A stretch of DNA of 64,000 nucleotides from Melocanna baccifera (Eukaryota > Streptophyta > Magnoliopsida > Poales > Poaceae), in the NCBI GenBank assembly GCA_036346265.1, contig CM070698.1, positions 67,001 through 131,000 of the forward strand, read 5' to 3'. This document shows, one piece after another, positions 1 to 8,973 of this stretch. Within the stretch, counting starts at the first letter, position 1, and each line of letters opens with the position of its first letter. Below the pieces are notes generated by a model. The model was not told the origin of the DNA. It made no database searches and saw only the letters and a program-made list of their open reading frames with translations. Position numbers and translations under genes: made by a program.

Positions 1-3000
1 CCTATCTGAGATCTGGCATTATGGGGATCTGATAAATAGCCAGCATCTGTATATCCTATTAAATCCATACTTTTATTCTTCTGGAAGAATAGACCGAGAT
101 CTTGAGTGCCTTGAAGATATCTAAGGATATTCTTCACTCCTACCCAATGTCTTTTGGTTGGAGCAGCGCTATATTTAGCAAGTAGATTTACTGCAAATGC
201 AATATCCGGTCGGGTGCAATTTGCAAGGTACATAAGCACTCCGATGGCACTGAGATATGGAACCTCGGGTCCCAATAGCTCTTCATTGTCATCTTGGGGT
301 CTGAATGGATCTTTGTCCCTATCTAGACATCGAACAACCATGGGGGTTTTCGATGGATATGCTTTGTTCATATTGAATTTCTTCAATATTTTATGGACAT
401 AGGCTGATTGATGCACTAGAATGCCTGTATGAGGGTGCTCAAGTTGTATACCTAAGCAAAATTTGGTTTTACCCAAATTCTTCATTTGAAATTCCGTCTT
501 AAGATGATTACGTGCTTCATCTATATTTTGTGTATTACCAATGATATTGAGATCATCGACATACACAGATATAATGCAAAATCCTGTTGAGGATCTTTTG
601 ATGAACACGCATGTGCAATCATCATTGTTGGAGTATCCCTTTTTGGTTAGGAACTCGCTTAGTCGGTTGTACCACATTCTACCCGACTGTTTCAAGCCGT
701 ATAGAGACTTGTTCAATTTTACACAATATATATTGCGATTTGCGCTTGGATTCAGAGTTGAAATTCCATCAGGAACTTTCATATATATGTCCGAATCAAG
801 TGACCAATAAAGATATGCAGTCACTACATACATCAACTGCAAAGATAGATGATTTTGTACTACCAATGATATTAAATATCGAAATGTTATTCCACTCATT
901 ACTGGAGAATAGGTTTCATTGAAATCAATGACAGGTCTCTACGTGAACTCTTGTGCTATAAGCCTTGCTTTGTATCTCACCACCTCATTGTTTTCATTCC
1001 GTTTGCGGATGAAAACCCATTTGAATCCAACAGAAAATACATTGGGAGGTGTATGTATCACATTGGTGAATACATTTCTTTTCTTGAGCGAGGCTAACTC
1101 CTCTTGAATTGCATCGTTCCATTGAGTCCAGTCCGAGCGCTGTTTGCACTCTGCCATGGTCTTGGGATCTGGATCATTTTGAAGGTTGTTTCCAATTGTT
1201 ATGGAGAAATAAATGTCAACAATTGTAGTCTTACGATCATATGATTCTCCAGAATCAGTATAGTTAGTGGAAATTTCTTGGACCCCTAGTGACTCAATGT
1301 TATTTCCCAAAACATTTGAGTCGGGGTATTCCGATGTCCCGAGATCAGTATTTGAGTGCACTGTTGATTTGGGTTCAAGGACCCTTTGGTGTCTATCAAC
1401 ATGAGGTTGATCTGCATTTACATTGTTTTGTTCCGTTTTTCGCTTGTTAAAAGCTGTATCCGCCATTTGTGCCGTACTTTTCCCCCTCTTATTTTGAAAT
1501 AGGAGTTGAGTGGTATTTTGTGGTACCTCCACTCTTTCAGGCACATTTCTGGCAGGATTATAGGATTTTGTGACAACCTTATAATCAGTAAATGCATCTG
1601 GCAGATTATTTGCAATGTTTTGCAAATGAATGAGTTTCTGAACTTAAAGTTCAGTCTCTCTGGTACGTGGATCTGAGGCAGGAATGCCTTGAACATTTCA
1701 ACCAATTTCCTAGCATTTAGTTTGGTACTTGTTGTCTCCCCCTAATGCCGGGAAATGTTTCTCATTGAATATGCAATCGTAACCGGCCAGAACAGTCCCA
1801 GTGAGGGGCTCGAGGTATTTTATAATCGACGGAGATTTATACCCAACATATATCCCAAGTTTCCTGTGTGGTCCCATTGAGGTACGCTGCGGTGGTGAGA
1901 TCGGCACGTGTGTAGCGCAACCGAACTTTCGCAGATGGGAAATATCTGGTGGATTTTCACGTACTAATTGTAGGGGGGAAGTGCTATGATATGCAGTTGG
2001 ACGCAATTGGATTAAGTCAGCAGCGTGTAAAACTGCATACCCCAATATGATGTTGGTAAGTTGCAATTCTGTAACAATGGTTTTGCTATGAGCTTGATTC
2101 TCTTGATGAGAGATTCTGCTAAACCATTTTGTGTATGAACATATGGAACAGAGTGTTGAACTTGTATCCCAAGAGCCATACAATAGTCATTGAATGCATG
2201 GGATGAAAATTCAGCAGCATTGTCCATTCGAATAGATTGAATTCGATATTTAGGGTAATGTGCTCGTAATCGGATAATTTGACCAATTAACTTAGCAAAT
2301 GCATGGTTTCGTGTGGATAAAAGACACACATGTGACCATCTGGTAGATGCGTCAATGAGAACCATGAAATACCTGAATGGTCCACACAATGGTTGTATAG
2401 GACCACATATATCTCCTTGAATGCGTTCAAAGAATTTAAGTGGTTCAGCTCTGATTTTAAGATAAGAGGGTTTTAAAATCAATTTTCCGGTGGCACATGA
2501 AGTACACACAAAATCTGAGAATTCCGAAAATTTTGTTTTGGGGTATGTATGACCAATGGAATTGCCAATAATTTTCCTCATCATTCCAATGCCTAGATGG
2601 CAAAGGCGATCATGCCATGTTTGGAATGTGTTAGTGTTTTGGAAAATTACTTTGTTCGTAATATGTTGAATCGGTTTGATTTATATATAGTACAATCCGG
2701 AGGTTAAAGATGGAATTTTTTCTAGTACTTGTTTGCCATATCCGTTGTTTTTGGTGAGGATGAGATATTCTTTTTTGTTGTCATTATGGGTTTCAACATG
2801 GAAACCATTCTGACGGATATCTCTATAACTGAGTAGGGTACGTGTTGAATCGGGATACAAGAGTGCATCCTCAATTTCTAACTGTGTACCCATAGGGAGA
2901 ATGATAGAGGCACGACCAGAGCCTACTATCATTGCATCGCGTCCAGCGATGGTTAAAATATTTTCTTTCCTCCTAGTAAGAGTTAGAAAATATTTGGTGT

Positions 3001-3055
3001 CCCTAAGTATAGAGTTTGTGGTGCCGCTGTCCACAAGGCATAATTCCTCCTCCAT
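1..3055 (-). pseudogene. copia pol (protease, integrase, RT, part of RNase H), broken
   Basis: The protease begins near 3055 and has the catalytic D-S-G-T-T. Integrase is at about 1710-2600 with D-I-C-G-P and M-D-N-A-A-E-F, two parts of the D,D,E core. The frame changes near 2680 and again between 2183 and 2012, and a stop falls at 1710. The RT N-terminal part is at 939-1625 and ends at a TAG just after the Q-E-F-T motif. Beyond it I read an open frame to the left edge, including the RT active site Y-V-D-D-L-N-I-I-G near 545-565 and the RNase H start I-G-Y-T-D-A-G-Y near position 50. The frame is damaged upstream of RT but well preserved across RT and RNase H. Confidence 0.85.
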
Positions 3056-3254
3056 TTGATTGACTCCAAAAATCTATATATACAAAAGAAGAATGTAATG
3101 AAATTCTCATGGTGGTATATATAGAATACATACAAACTTAGTTACAATACCGAATATGTTCGATATATAATTGTAGCATCCAAGCTTACAATATAGATGA
3201 CAACATTATTTATATTACAACACTGTAGTACTAAGAAGCTATGGCAATAGGAGT

Positions 3255-4286
3255 CTAAACAAGATCTCCAAACATGTCTTGAGAAGTAAATTCTTCAAGT
3301 GTGTCCTCGGTGCTCAGGAGATCATCCTTCTTTGGAGAAGTACATGTGTCCTTGAGTTCTTGAATGAACTGTTGAGAGCATCCAGCTTCATTGTTGTTAC
3401 ATGGGAGATTGAAGTGCGCTTCAAATCTCTTCTCTTGAGCGTGCTTGCCTTGAGCTGAAGACTGGAGGTAGAGGTTCACAAGGTGCTTCGGGGTGCGGCA
3501 TTTCTTGGTAGGATGGTTGTAGCAACCATATTTTTGACAAACTTCAGTTTTGTCAATTTTCTTACCAAAATTACATTTACCTTTCTTGAATCCACTACGC
3601 TTTTGCTTCATGTTGTGTTTGTTTTTACCTTTAAAGTTCTTTGAGTGGTCTTTTGAACCACGGAACTTAGTGTTATTCTGATTAGCATGAACTTCAGGAA
3701 GTGGAGCAGCCCCAATGGAGCGTTGCTGATGGTTTTTTAAAAGAAGTTCAGCATGTTTCTCGGCCTGAAGTATTGTATGCATAAGATCAGAATAAGATTG
3801 GTAATTGGCAGCACGCCATTGTTGCTGGAGGACCCTGTCAGATGGGAGCATGGTAGAAAGAGTTTTCTCTATTTTGTCCGCATCTGTTGGTTCCTTTTCA
3901 CAAAAGCGCAACTTGGAGCAAATAGCATGAAGGGTATGGTTATGGTCTCCAACTGTTTTGAAGTCTTGGAGTTTAAGATGTGCCCATTCATGATTAGTCT
4001 CAGGTAAAATAACAGCTTTCAACTGTTCATATCTATTTTTGAGGGCTAACCATAAAGTGAGTGGATTTTACTCATATAGATATTCAGCCTTCAAATCCGG
4101 ATGTATATGATTCCGTATGATGCTCAAAACGGAATATTTTACAATATCCAGTGGAATTTGATCAGCTGGAGGATCGAATATCATCTTTTGCAACCCACGT
4201 GTGGTGAGGTTGATTTTTAGATCCATAGCCCATGTAGAGTAGTTGCTACCATCGAGAGCGAGGGGTTCAAACTCTTTGGTAGCCAT
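3255..4286 (-). pseudogene. copia gag, interrupted
   Basis: The reading starts M-A-T-K-E-F-E-P-L and continues as a UBN2-type Gag (nucleocapsid/capsid) to a stop at 3255. One in-frame TAA at 4068-4070 splits it, and reading resumes in the same frame, so this is a nonsense change rather than a frameshift. The zinc knuckle is near 3500-3545. Its second cysteine is tyrosine (C-Q-K-Y-G-C-Y-N-H-P-T-K-K-C, where the family has C-x2-C-x4-H-x4-C), so zinc binding should fail. Gag and Pol are in separate frames, with about 200 non-coding bases between them. Confidence 0.85.
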
Positions 4287-4338
4287 TTAAGACCTTTCTT
4301 TTTGCTTGTTCTCGTCTAGAGACAAGGTGCTGATAACG

Positions 4339-4520
4339 TATTGCAAGAGAATATTGAGACAAATGTTTGAGGGAACTATTGCTTTCATTCATTTTATTCT
4401 ATACATGGATGTAACTCATTTATACATAATGAATAGTTGCCGGTGTACAGAACGTCGTGTCCATACAGACGTACCGGCGTCCGTACGTCGGTGAAGCAGT
4501 TGGTCATTTATTCTGTAACA
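4339..4520 (-). repeat. Probable 5' LTR of copia element 1
   Basis: The boundary on the gag side is set by the primer-binding site. The other end is set by the inverted termini: the minus strand begins TGTTACAG and ends AATA, one change from the expected TGTT...AACA. The inferred LTR is 182 bp. A TATA-like tataaatg lies inside it on the minus strand. The second LTR is outside the window, so the outer end near 4520 is an inference and could be off by some bases. Confidence 0.55.
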
Positions 4521-4638
4521 GTCCTGTCAATCCGCGCGCGCGCACACGTACAGGTGCCTGCAGTGCATGCACGCAGCAGGCCAACACCTGCCTCTAGACT
4601 TGGGCGCGTGCAGCAGTAGAGGCCGGAGATGTCCAAAT

Positions 4639-4713
4639 CCACGTGGCGACTCGTGGAGCCCACAGGGGCGCCCATGTGTCAATGCGATGCTAGCTGCGCG
4701 CGGTCTATAAATT
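4639..4713 (+). promoter_or_regulatory. ABRE and TATA box of the DREB2-type gene
   Basis: A G-box/ABRE core ccacgtggc lies at 4639-4647, and a TATA box tataaatt at 4706-4713. Transcription would then start near 4735-4745. This places the ATG at 4629 outside the transcript and points to the ATG at 4818 as the protein start. The ABRE fits an ABA- or drought-responsive gene, which is usual for DREB2 genes. That regulation is inferred from the motif only. Confidence 0.6.
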
Positions 4714-4731
4714 ATATCAAGCCGGCCATAC

Positions 4732-4803
4732 ATGCAAGGCGTGCATGCGCGCCAGATCCAACTCATCATACCGATCGGATCGAATTGCACTTGCAGCAGC
4801 TAG
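4732..4803 (+). other. Upstream ORF of 23 codons before the DREB2-type start
   Basis: An ATG at 4732 opens a frame that ends with TAG at 4801-4803, 14 bases before the main ATG. A second upstream ATG at 4745 opens a long frame that overlaps the AP2 coding region to 5200. Whether either is in the mRNA depends on the exact start site, since the TATA box predicts 4735-4745. I see no conserved peptide and make no functional claim. Confidence 0.3.
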
Positions 4804-4817
4804 TTTTAATCACTTCC

Positions 4818-5645
4818 ATGCAAGTGGCGCAGCAGTTCGACGGTCGGTATCAGGAGATGACGACGGCGAGCAGCAGCCGCAACCACAAGGCCTTCAGGTG
4901 CTGCCCCGTGCGGCGGTCGCGCAAGGGGTGCATGAAGGGCAAGGGCGGGCCGGAGAACCAGCGCTGCCCCTTCCGCGGCGTCCGCCAGCGCACCTGGGGC
5001 AACTGGGTCGCCGAGATCCGCGAGCCCAACCGCGGCGCCCGCCTCTGGCTCGGCACCTTCAACACCGCCCTCGACGCCGCCCGCGCGTACGACGCCGCCG
5101 CCCGAGCGCTCTACGGCGACTGCGCGCGCCTCAACCTCTCTGCCTCTCCGTCCCAGCCAGGCCACCTGCAGCTTCTTCGTCCCGCCCCTCGCCCCCTTAA
5201 TGTGCCCGTTCCTACTGCCGCCGCCACAGCCAGTGGCGGCCACCCCCCCAAGCCCTTCATGCAGCCGGGGACGCCGTGCAGCTCCGCAGACGCCTCCTCC
5301 AACTCCTCGCTGACCACGGGGCGGTCTCCCACGGACAAGTCGGCGGTCGGCGACCTCATGCAGACGACGACGCAGGACGGCGCCAACAGGATGCAGACGA
5401 CGATGGATCAGGAGGCGGCGGAGGACTTCGAGGCGTACGTGACGCGGCTGCCAAAGGCGGAGGACTTCGGCCTGGAGGGCTTCCAGGAGGTGCCCCTCGA
5501 GGTCTTCGACGAGGCAGGCGGCGGCATCAGCATGTGGGACCTTACCATCTGCCCGGACATGATGCCCGCTGTTGCTACTCCGCTGCCGCCCAAGAAGCAG
5601 CCAGACGACGCCGCCCTGCCGCAGCCGCAGCGGCTGGCATGGTGA
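4818..5645 (+). CDS. DREB2C: DREB2-type AP2/ERF transcription factor (A-2 subgroup)
   Basis: This nuclear transcription factor of 275 aa is expected to bind DRE/CRT elements (core CCGAC) and activate drought, salt and heat response genes. Residues 32-48 form the DREB2 nuclear-localisation block (R-R-S-R-K-G-C-M-K-G-K-G-G-P-E-N-Q). The AP2 domain spans about 50-107 and carries the V14 and E19 residues that mark DREBs (W-V-A-E-I-R-E-P). The C-terminal third is acidic and likely activating. The family's T-W-G-K-W is T-W-G-N-W here. There is no intron. The ATG at 4818 is preferred because the TATA box lies between it and the longer in-frame ATG at 4629. A second in-frame ATG at 4857 is possible. 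The symbol rests on the surrounding gene set resembling the rice OsDREB2C region, recalled and not checked. The subfamily is secure; the symbol is tentative. Confidence 0.88.
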   Translation: MQVAQQFDGRYQEMTTASSSRNHKAFRCCPVRRSRKGCMKGKGGPENQRCPFRGVRQRTWGNWVAEIREPNRGARLWLGTFNTALDAARAYDAAARALYGDCARLNLSASPSQPGHLQLLRPAPRPLNVPVPTAAATASGGHPPKPFMQPGTPCSSADASSNSSLTTGRSPTDKSAVGDLMQTTTQDGANRMQTTMDQEAAEDFEAYVTRLPKAEDFGLEGFQEVPLEVFDEAGGGISMWDLTICPDMMPAVATPLPPKKQPDDAALPQPQRLAW

Positions 5646-6351
5646 ACCAACCGCGAATGCAGCATGCGACTTACGGCTGCTGCCTGCCTCGCCTATATAT
5701 TATATATACGACGTACTGTTAGTTAGGTCCGCCGGCCTCAAGGCTTCAGGTTAATCAGTTTGGCTGCTGCGTGCTTTTTTTTTTTTGTACAGCTAGCTAG
5801 TATATACTGTATGGTACAGGGCTTACTTAGTATACGTACAAGCATATATAGCGGTGTGTGTACATATACATGTAGTGTGGGGGCAACGAGGATCCGGCCG
5901 TCTGTCCGTATTCGTATTAGCTACTGGACTCGAGTATTAATCAAGCTAGTCGTCTACGTGTCCCTTCCTTTCTTTGTCGCTTTTGCATGTACGTGCGCAC
6001 GTGTCCCTGTGCATGCAACGCAACCGGCACTCTCCTTCAGCCGTCCGGTGCAGGCTCTTCCCGGCCGGTTTCTTTGACGCAAATTAGGGGAAAACTGGCA
6101 GCTGGCCTGCCGATGCTGCCACAGCAAAAATCGAACCGTTTAAAAACGAATTACTGTAGTTTATACAAACATAAGTTGGCTAAAAGTGAAAAAAACCTAG
6201 CCATTAGCCAACTTTCTCCATCCCATGATAAGCTCAGTTGAGCGCCTCTACCTTGAAGCCCCTCCAGCGTCCATGCTCCAAAGTGTGAAACACGGACGTA
6301 CGAGGCTCTCTTGGGCGTGGACGGGGAGTGGGCATACGTTGGATGCGATGG
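5646..6351. other. 3' flank of the DREB2-type gene, no gene seen
   Basis: The first 200 bases probably hold the 3' UTR (AT-rich, with tatata tracts near 5695-5710). The rest is unique-looking sequence without coding potential. Confidence 0.5.
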
Positions 6352-7112
6352 AATATTGGGCCTTGGCCCATTCTTTTTCAATAATTCTAAGGAAAATCTC
6401 AGAGGCCCACTCATGCTTTGTGGCATGTGAAAAACTTTAGTACCACATTGCTAACCAAGGTGGAGAGACATCACCTTATAAGGTAGAGCATGTCTAGCCT
6501 CGTTAAAGCAATTAAACGAACGACAACACGCGCTCGCTCGCCAGGCCAGGCTTCACGATTGCACGACTTGTGCGTGAATGGTGTGCTATTTCGGGTTCGA
6601 TTGTGGGGTCTAAACGCAGCTTTGTTTTGCAATTTTATCTTTTGCCATGCACTTTTGTCAGAATAGAAGGAGATGTTTAAAAATGCTCTAATCACACGGC
6701 ATTAATTACAATTAATGCACATTTCGTTTCTAAAAAACGTGATTGCGGTATCCCTTTTGTCAGAATAGAAGGAGGCGTTTAAAAATGCTCTAATCACACG
6801 GTATTAATTACAATTAATGCACCTTTCGTTTCTGATAAACGTGATTGCGGTATCCCTCTAAAGTCTATAAGAGAGAAACCCTGCCTACTCTTTCGACTCT
6901 GGATTGCATCTGATCTCGAGTTAAGCTCTTTCATCATTGTGCTGCTACCGGCTACTCCATCCCTTCGCCAGCATGCACCGGTCGAGGGGAGAGCGGGCCC
7001 ACTGCAACTTCGCACGACTGCTCATCATTCATTATTGCAACTGCTTTCGCAACTTCTCAACAACGATCTCTTCTTCTTCCCCGCAACGCCCTTCATTTCG
7101 CTTCGGTAACAT
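6352..7112 (+). repeat. Degenerate copia LTR-like segment
   Basis: The segment begins tattgggccttggcccat and contains taccacattgctaacc and tcaccttataagg. This layout (a family start followed by a silenced-promoter-like block) is familiar from LTRs of grass copia elements. It ends near cttcggtaaca, and a gag-like relic of the same strand follows at 7439. The termini are eroded and no target-site duplication was found. Confidence 0.45.
6652..6855. repeat. Tandem duplication, two 102-bp units
   Basis: The unit starting cttttgtcagaatagaagg at 6652 is repeated from 6754 with about seven differences. It runs through aatcacacgg and gattgcggtatccc. It lies inside the LTR-like segment and probably arose there by replication slippage or unequal exchange. 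Confidence 0.85.
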
Positions 7113-7149
7113 CTAGTCGTCCATAATTTTCCTTTAACTTGTCAAGATA

Positions 7150-7152
<3 letters not shown>

Positions 7153-7232
<80 letters not shown>
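7153..7232. repeat. (AT)40 microsatellite
   Basis: This is an uninterrupted 80-bp dinucleotide run. It sits between the LTR-like segment and the gag relic. Confidence 0.98.
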
Positions 7233-7234
<2 letters not shown>

Positions 7235-7438
7235 TTCATTGTTCATAATACTTACATTGTTAATTCATGTTCATGAAAGATATATGTGTATGATCCAGTT
7301 TATGCTTTTACCCATGTTTATTGTTTATGTAATTCTTATAGTCATGATTTATTTATAGAACTGTTTAATCACTAAAGTGCTAAACATCCTAACAATCCGA
7401 AAATCTGATTATGAATTTGATAGTCACTTTGTGATAAA

Positions 7439-7980
7439 ATGATTGGTTTTGTCGAGACAATGAAACCAGAGAAGTTCTATGGTGTGAACTTCAAAGCATG
7501 GCAAATAAGAGTCAATTTGTGGCTCTCAGCTTTGAACATATTTTGGGTTACCTCCGGGAGACCTGAGGGAGATTTTACTCCCGAACAGGAACATGAGTAT
7601 AAAACAGGTACCACAATATTTGTGAGATGCGTTCTTAGCGTTCTTTTCTATCGTCTATGCGATATGTATATGCACATGACAGGAGACACTTGAATATAAG
7701 TTTGTTGCCTTGGATGCTGACAGTGAATTGTATACTATTGAGCAATATGATGACTACAAGATGGTTGAAAACCGTTCTGTAGTTGAGCAGGCTCATAAAA
7801 TACAATTCATTGCGAGGGAACTCGATCACCTCAAATGCACGTCACTTGACAAATTTATATATGGCTGGAGGCATCATTGCTAAATTGCCTTATTTATGAA
7901 GGAATTGTGCCACATCTCTGAAACACAAGAGATAAAATATTTTTATTGAGGATCTGATTGCGTCTCTTGATTGCATCTTA
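7439..7980 (+). pseudogene. copia gag relic
   Basis: The reading M-K-P-E-K-F-Y-G-V-N-F-K-A-W-Q-I-R-V-N-L-W is the start of a grass copia Gag. After a frame change near 7690 it goes on as E-Q-Y-D-D-Y-K-M-V-E-N-R-S-V-V-E-Q-A-H, then decays through stops after 7880. It has no protease or RT behind it. It differs from the Gag of the two larger copia elements here, so it belongs to another family. Confidence 0.75.
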
Positions 7981-8819
7981 ATGTCCCTGCCATCTACCAA
8001 ATTCTTAGCCAATCGTCCTAATTATCCTTGCACGCGCATATGCTGTCGAGTTCCCTCACAAAGCAAACAATGCAAAATCTCGCTAGGGTTTCTGTGCAAA
8101 TTTACTGGCTCCATTGTTTTATCGCTGTCTCTTTGTTACACTGCAGCACCTCGCCATCACGTCCGTGCTAGTTGCTTAATTAGCAGGTGATCGAGGGATC
8201 ACATACATCATTGCCATTCGCCCAACCAAACATCAAGTGGCAAATTTGGCTTGGGCATCAGCGTTCGTGTTAAATTTTCCTACATGACAAAGAAGCAAAT
8301 TAATATGAGTGATAGGGATTGGAAGTTTTAGGTGTCAGCCAGATGTTTGGAGAGACTGTCAAACCAACACACGATGCAGTTTACAAGGTGACGCTTGTCC
8401 ATGCTTAGAGAACAAATATAGAGTTCTGATTGAAGAGGTTTTCGGAGGGCTGATGTAACAAACACTACTGAAAATGCTGGTTCTTAGACTCTTTGGAATA
8501 AATTAAATAAAAATAGAAAGGTTAATCGAATGCATGGATATCTCAATCTAAATGTTCGCATATTACACATACAAGGGGAAATTGCTCTAATAAAAATGTC
8601 AACTAGCAATTTGCATTTTGACAATCCAAAGATTAGTGATGAATTGCCCAAGCAGTGGTCTTGTCACTCCTTCCATTATGACCAACCAGTGGTCTTGAAA
8701 TTTGATAAGAGAAAAAGTAATATGCTTCTTGATCGATATATTTTGAGTCTCATATGAATTCTGATGTACTTGAGTCTTTGTTGTTCTGGAACATGATTTT
8801 GCTCTGTTTCGTTCGTTCG
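7981..8819. other. Intergenic, no gene seen
   Basis: This is AT-rich sequence with short open frames only. It may include further decayed retroelement sequence that I could not place. The MED15a promoter begins towards its right end. Confidence 0.4.
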
Positions 8820-8839
8820 TTCAGGTTGGAAGATCCAAA

Positions 8840-8857
8840 TGGGCCATGAGATGGGCC
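8840..8857 (+). promoter_or_regulatory. Two TGGGCC elements upstream of MED15a
   Basis: TGGGCC occurs at 8840-8845 and 8852-8857, about 120 bp before the ATG. Such site II/TGGGCC elements are common near start sites of broadly expressed plant genes, which suits a general Mediator subunit. I see no clear TATA box. Confidence 0.4.
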
Positions 8858-8973
8858 AGGCCTGGGAGACGAGGCGAGGGGATCGAGACGTGGGCAAGTG
8901 CAAGGCCACTTCGTCGTCGTCAAAACTATAGTTGTGCGAATCGAATCGACTCGAATACAGGTGAAGCTGGACG

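Larger units (their letters stand above)
1..4520 (-). mobile_element. Ty1/copia LTR retrotransposon 1, truncated by the window edge
   Basis: The minus strand reads, from right to left, LTR, primer-binding site, gag, protease, integrase, reverse transcriptase and the start of RNase H, which is the Ty1/copia order. The element leaves the window in RNase H, so its 3' LTR and left target-site duplication cannot be seen. The primer-binding site is next to the LTR at about 4325-4338 (minus strand cgttatcagcacc, an initiator-Met tRNA-like site). The coding part is broken by stops and frame changes, so this copy cannot be autonomous. It lies in opposite orientation to the DREB2-type gene that follows it. 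Confidence 0.9.

Noticed and set aside
4629..4817. 63-residue N-terminal extension of the DREB2-type protein
   Set aside because: It starts upstream of the TATA box and has no family similarity. The ATG at 4818 is used instead.
7149..7358. Open frame made of Ile-Tyr repeats
   Set aside because: It is the translated (AT)40 microsatellite.
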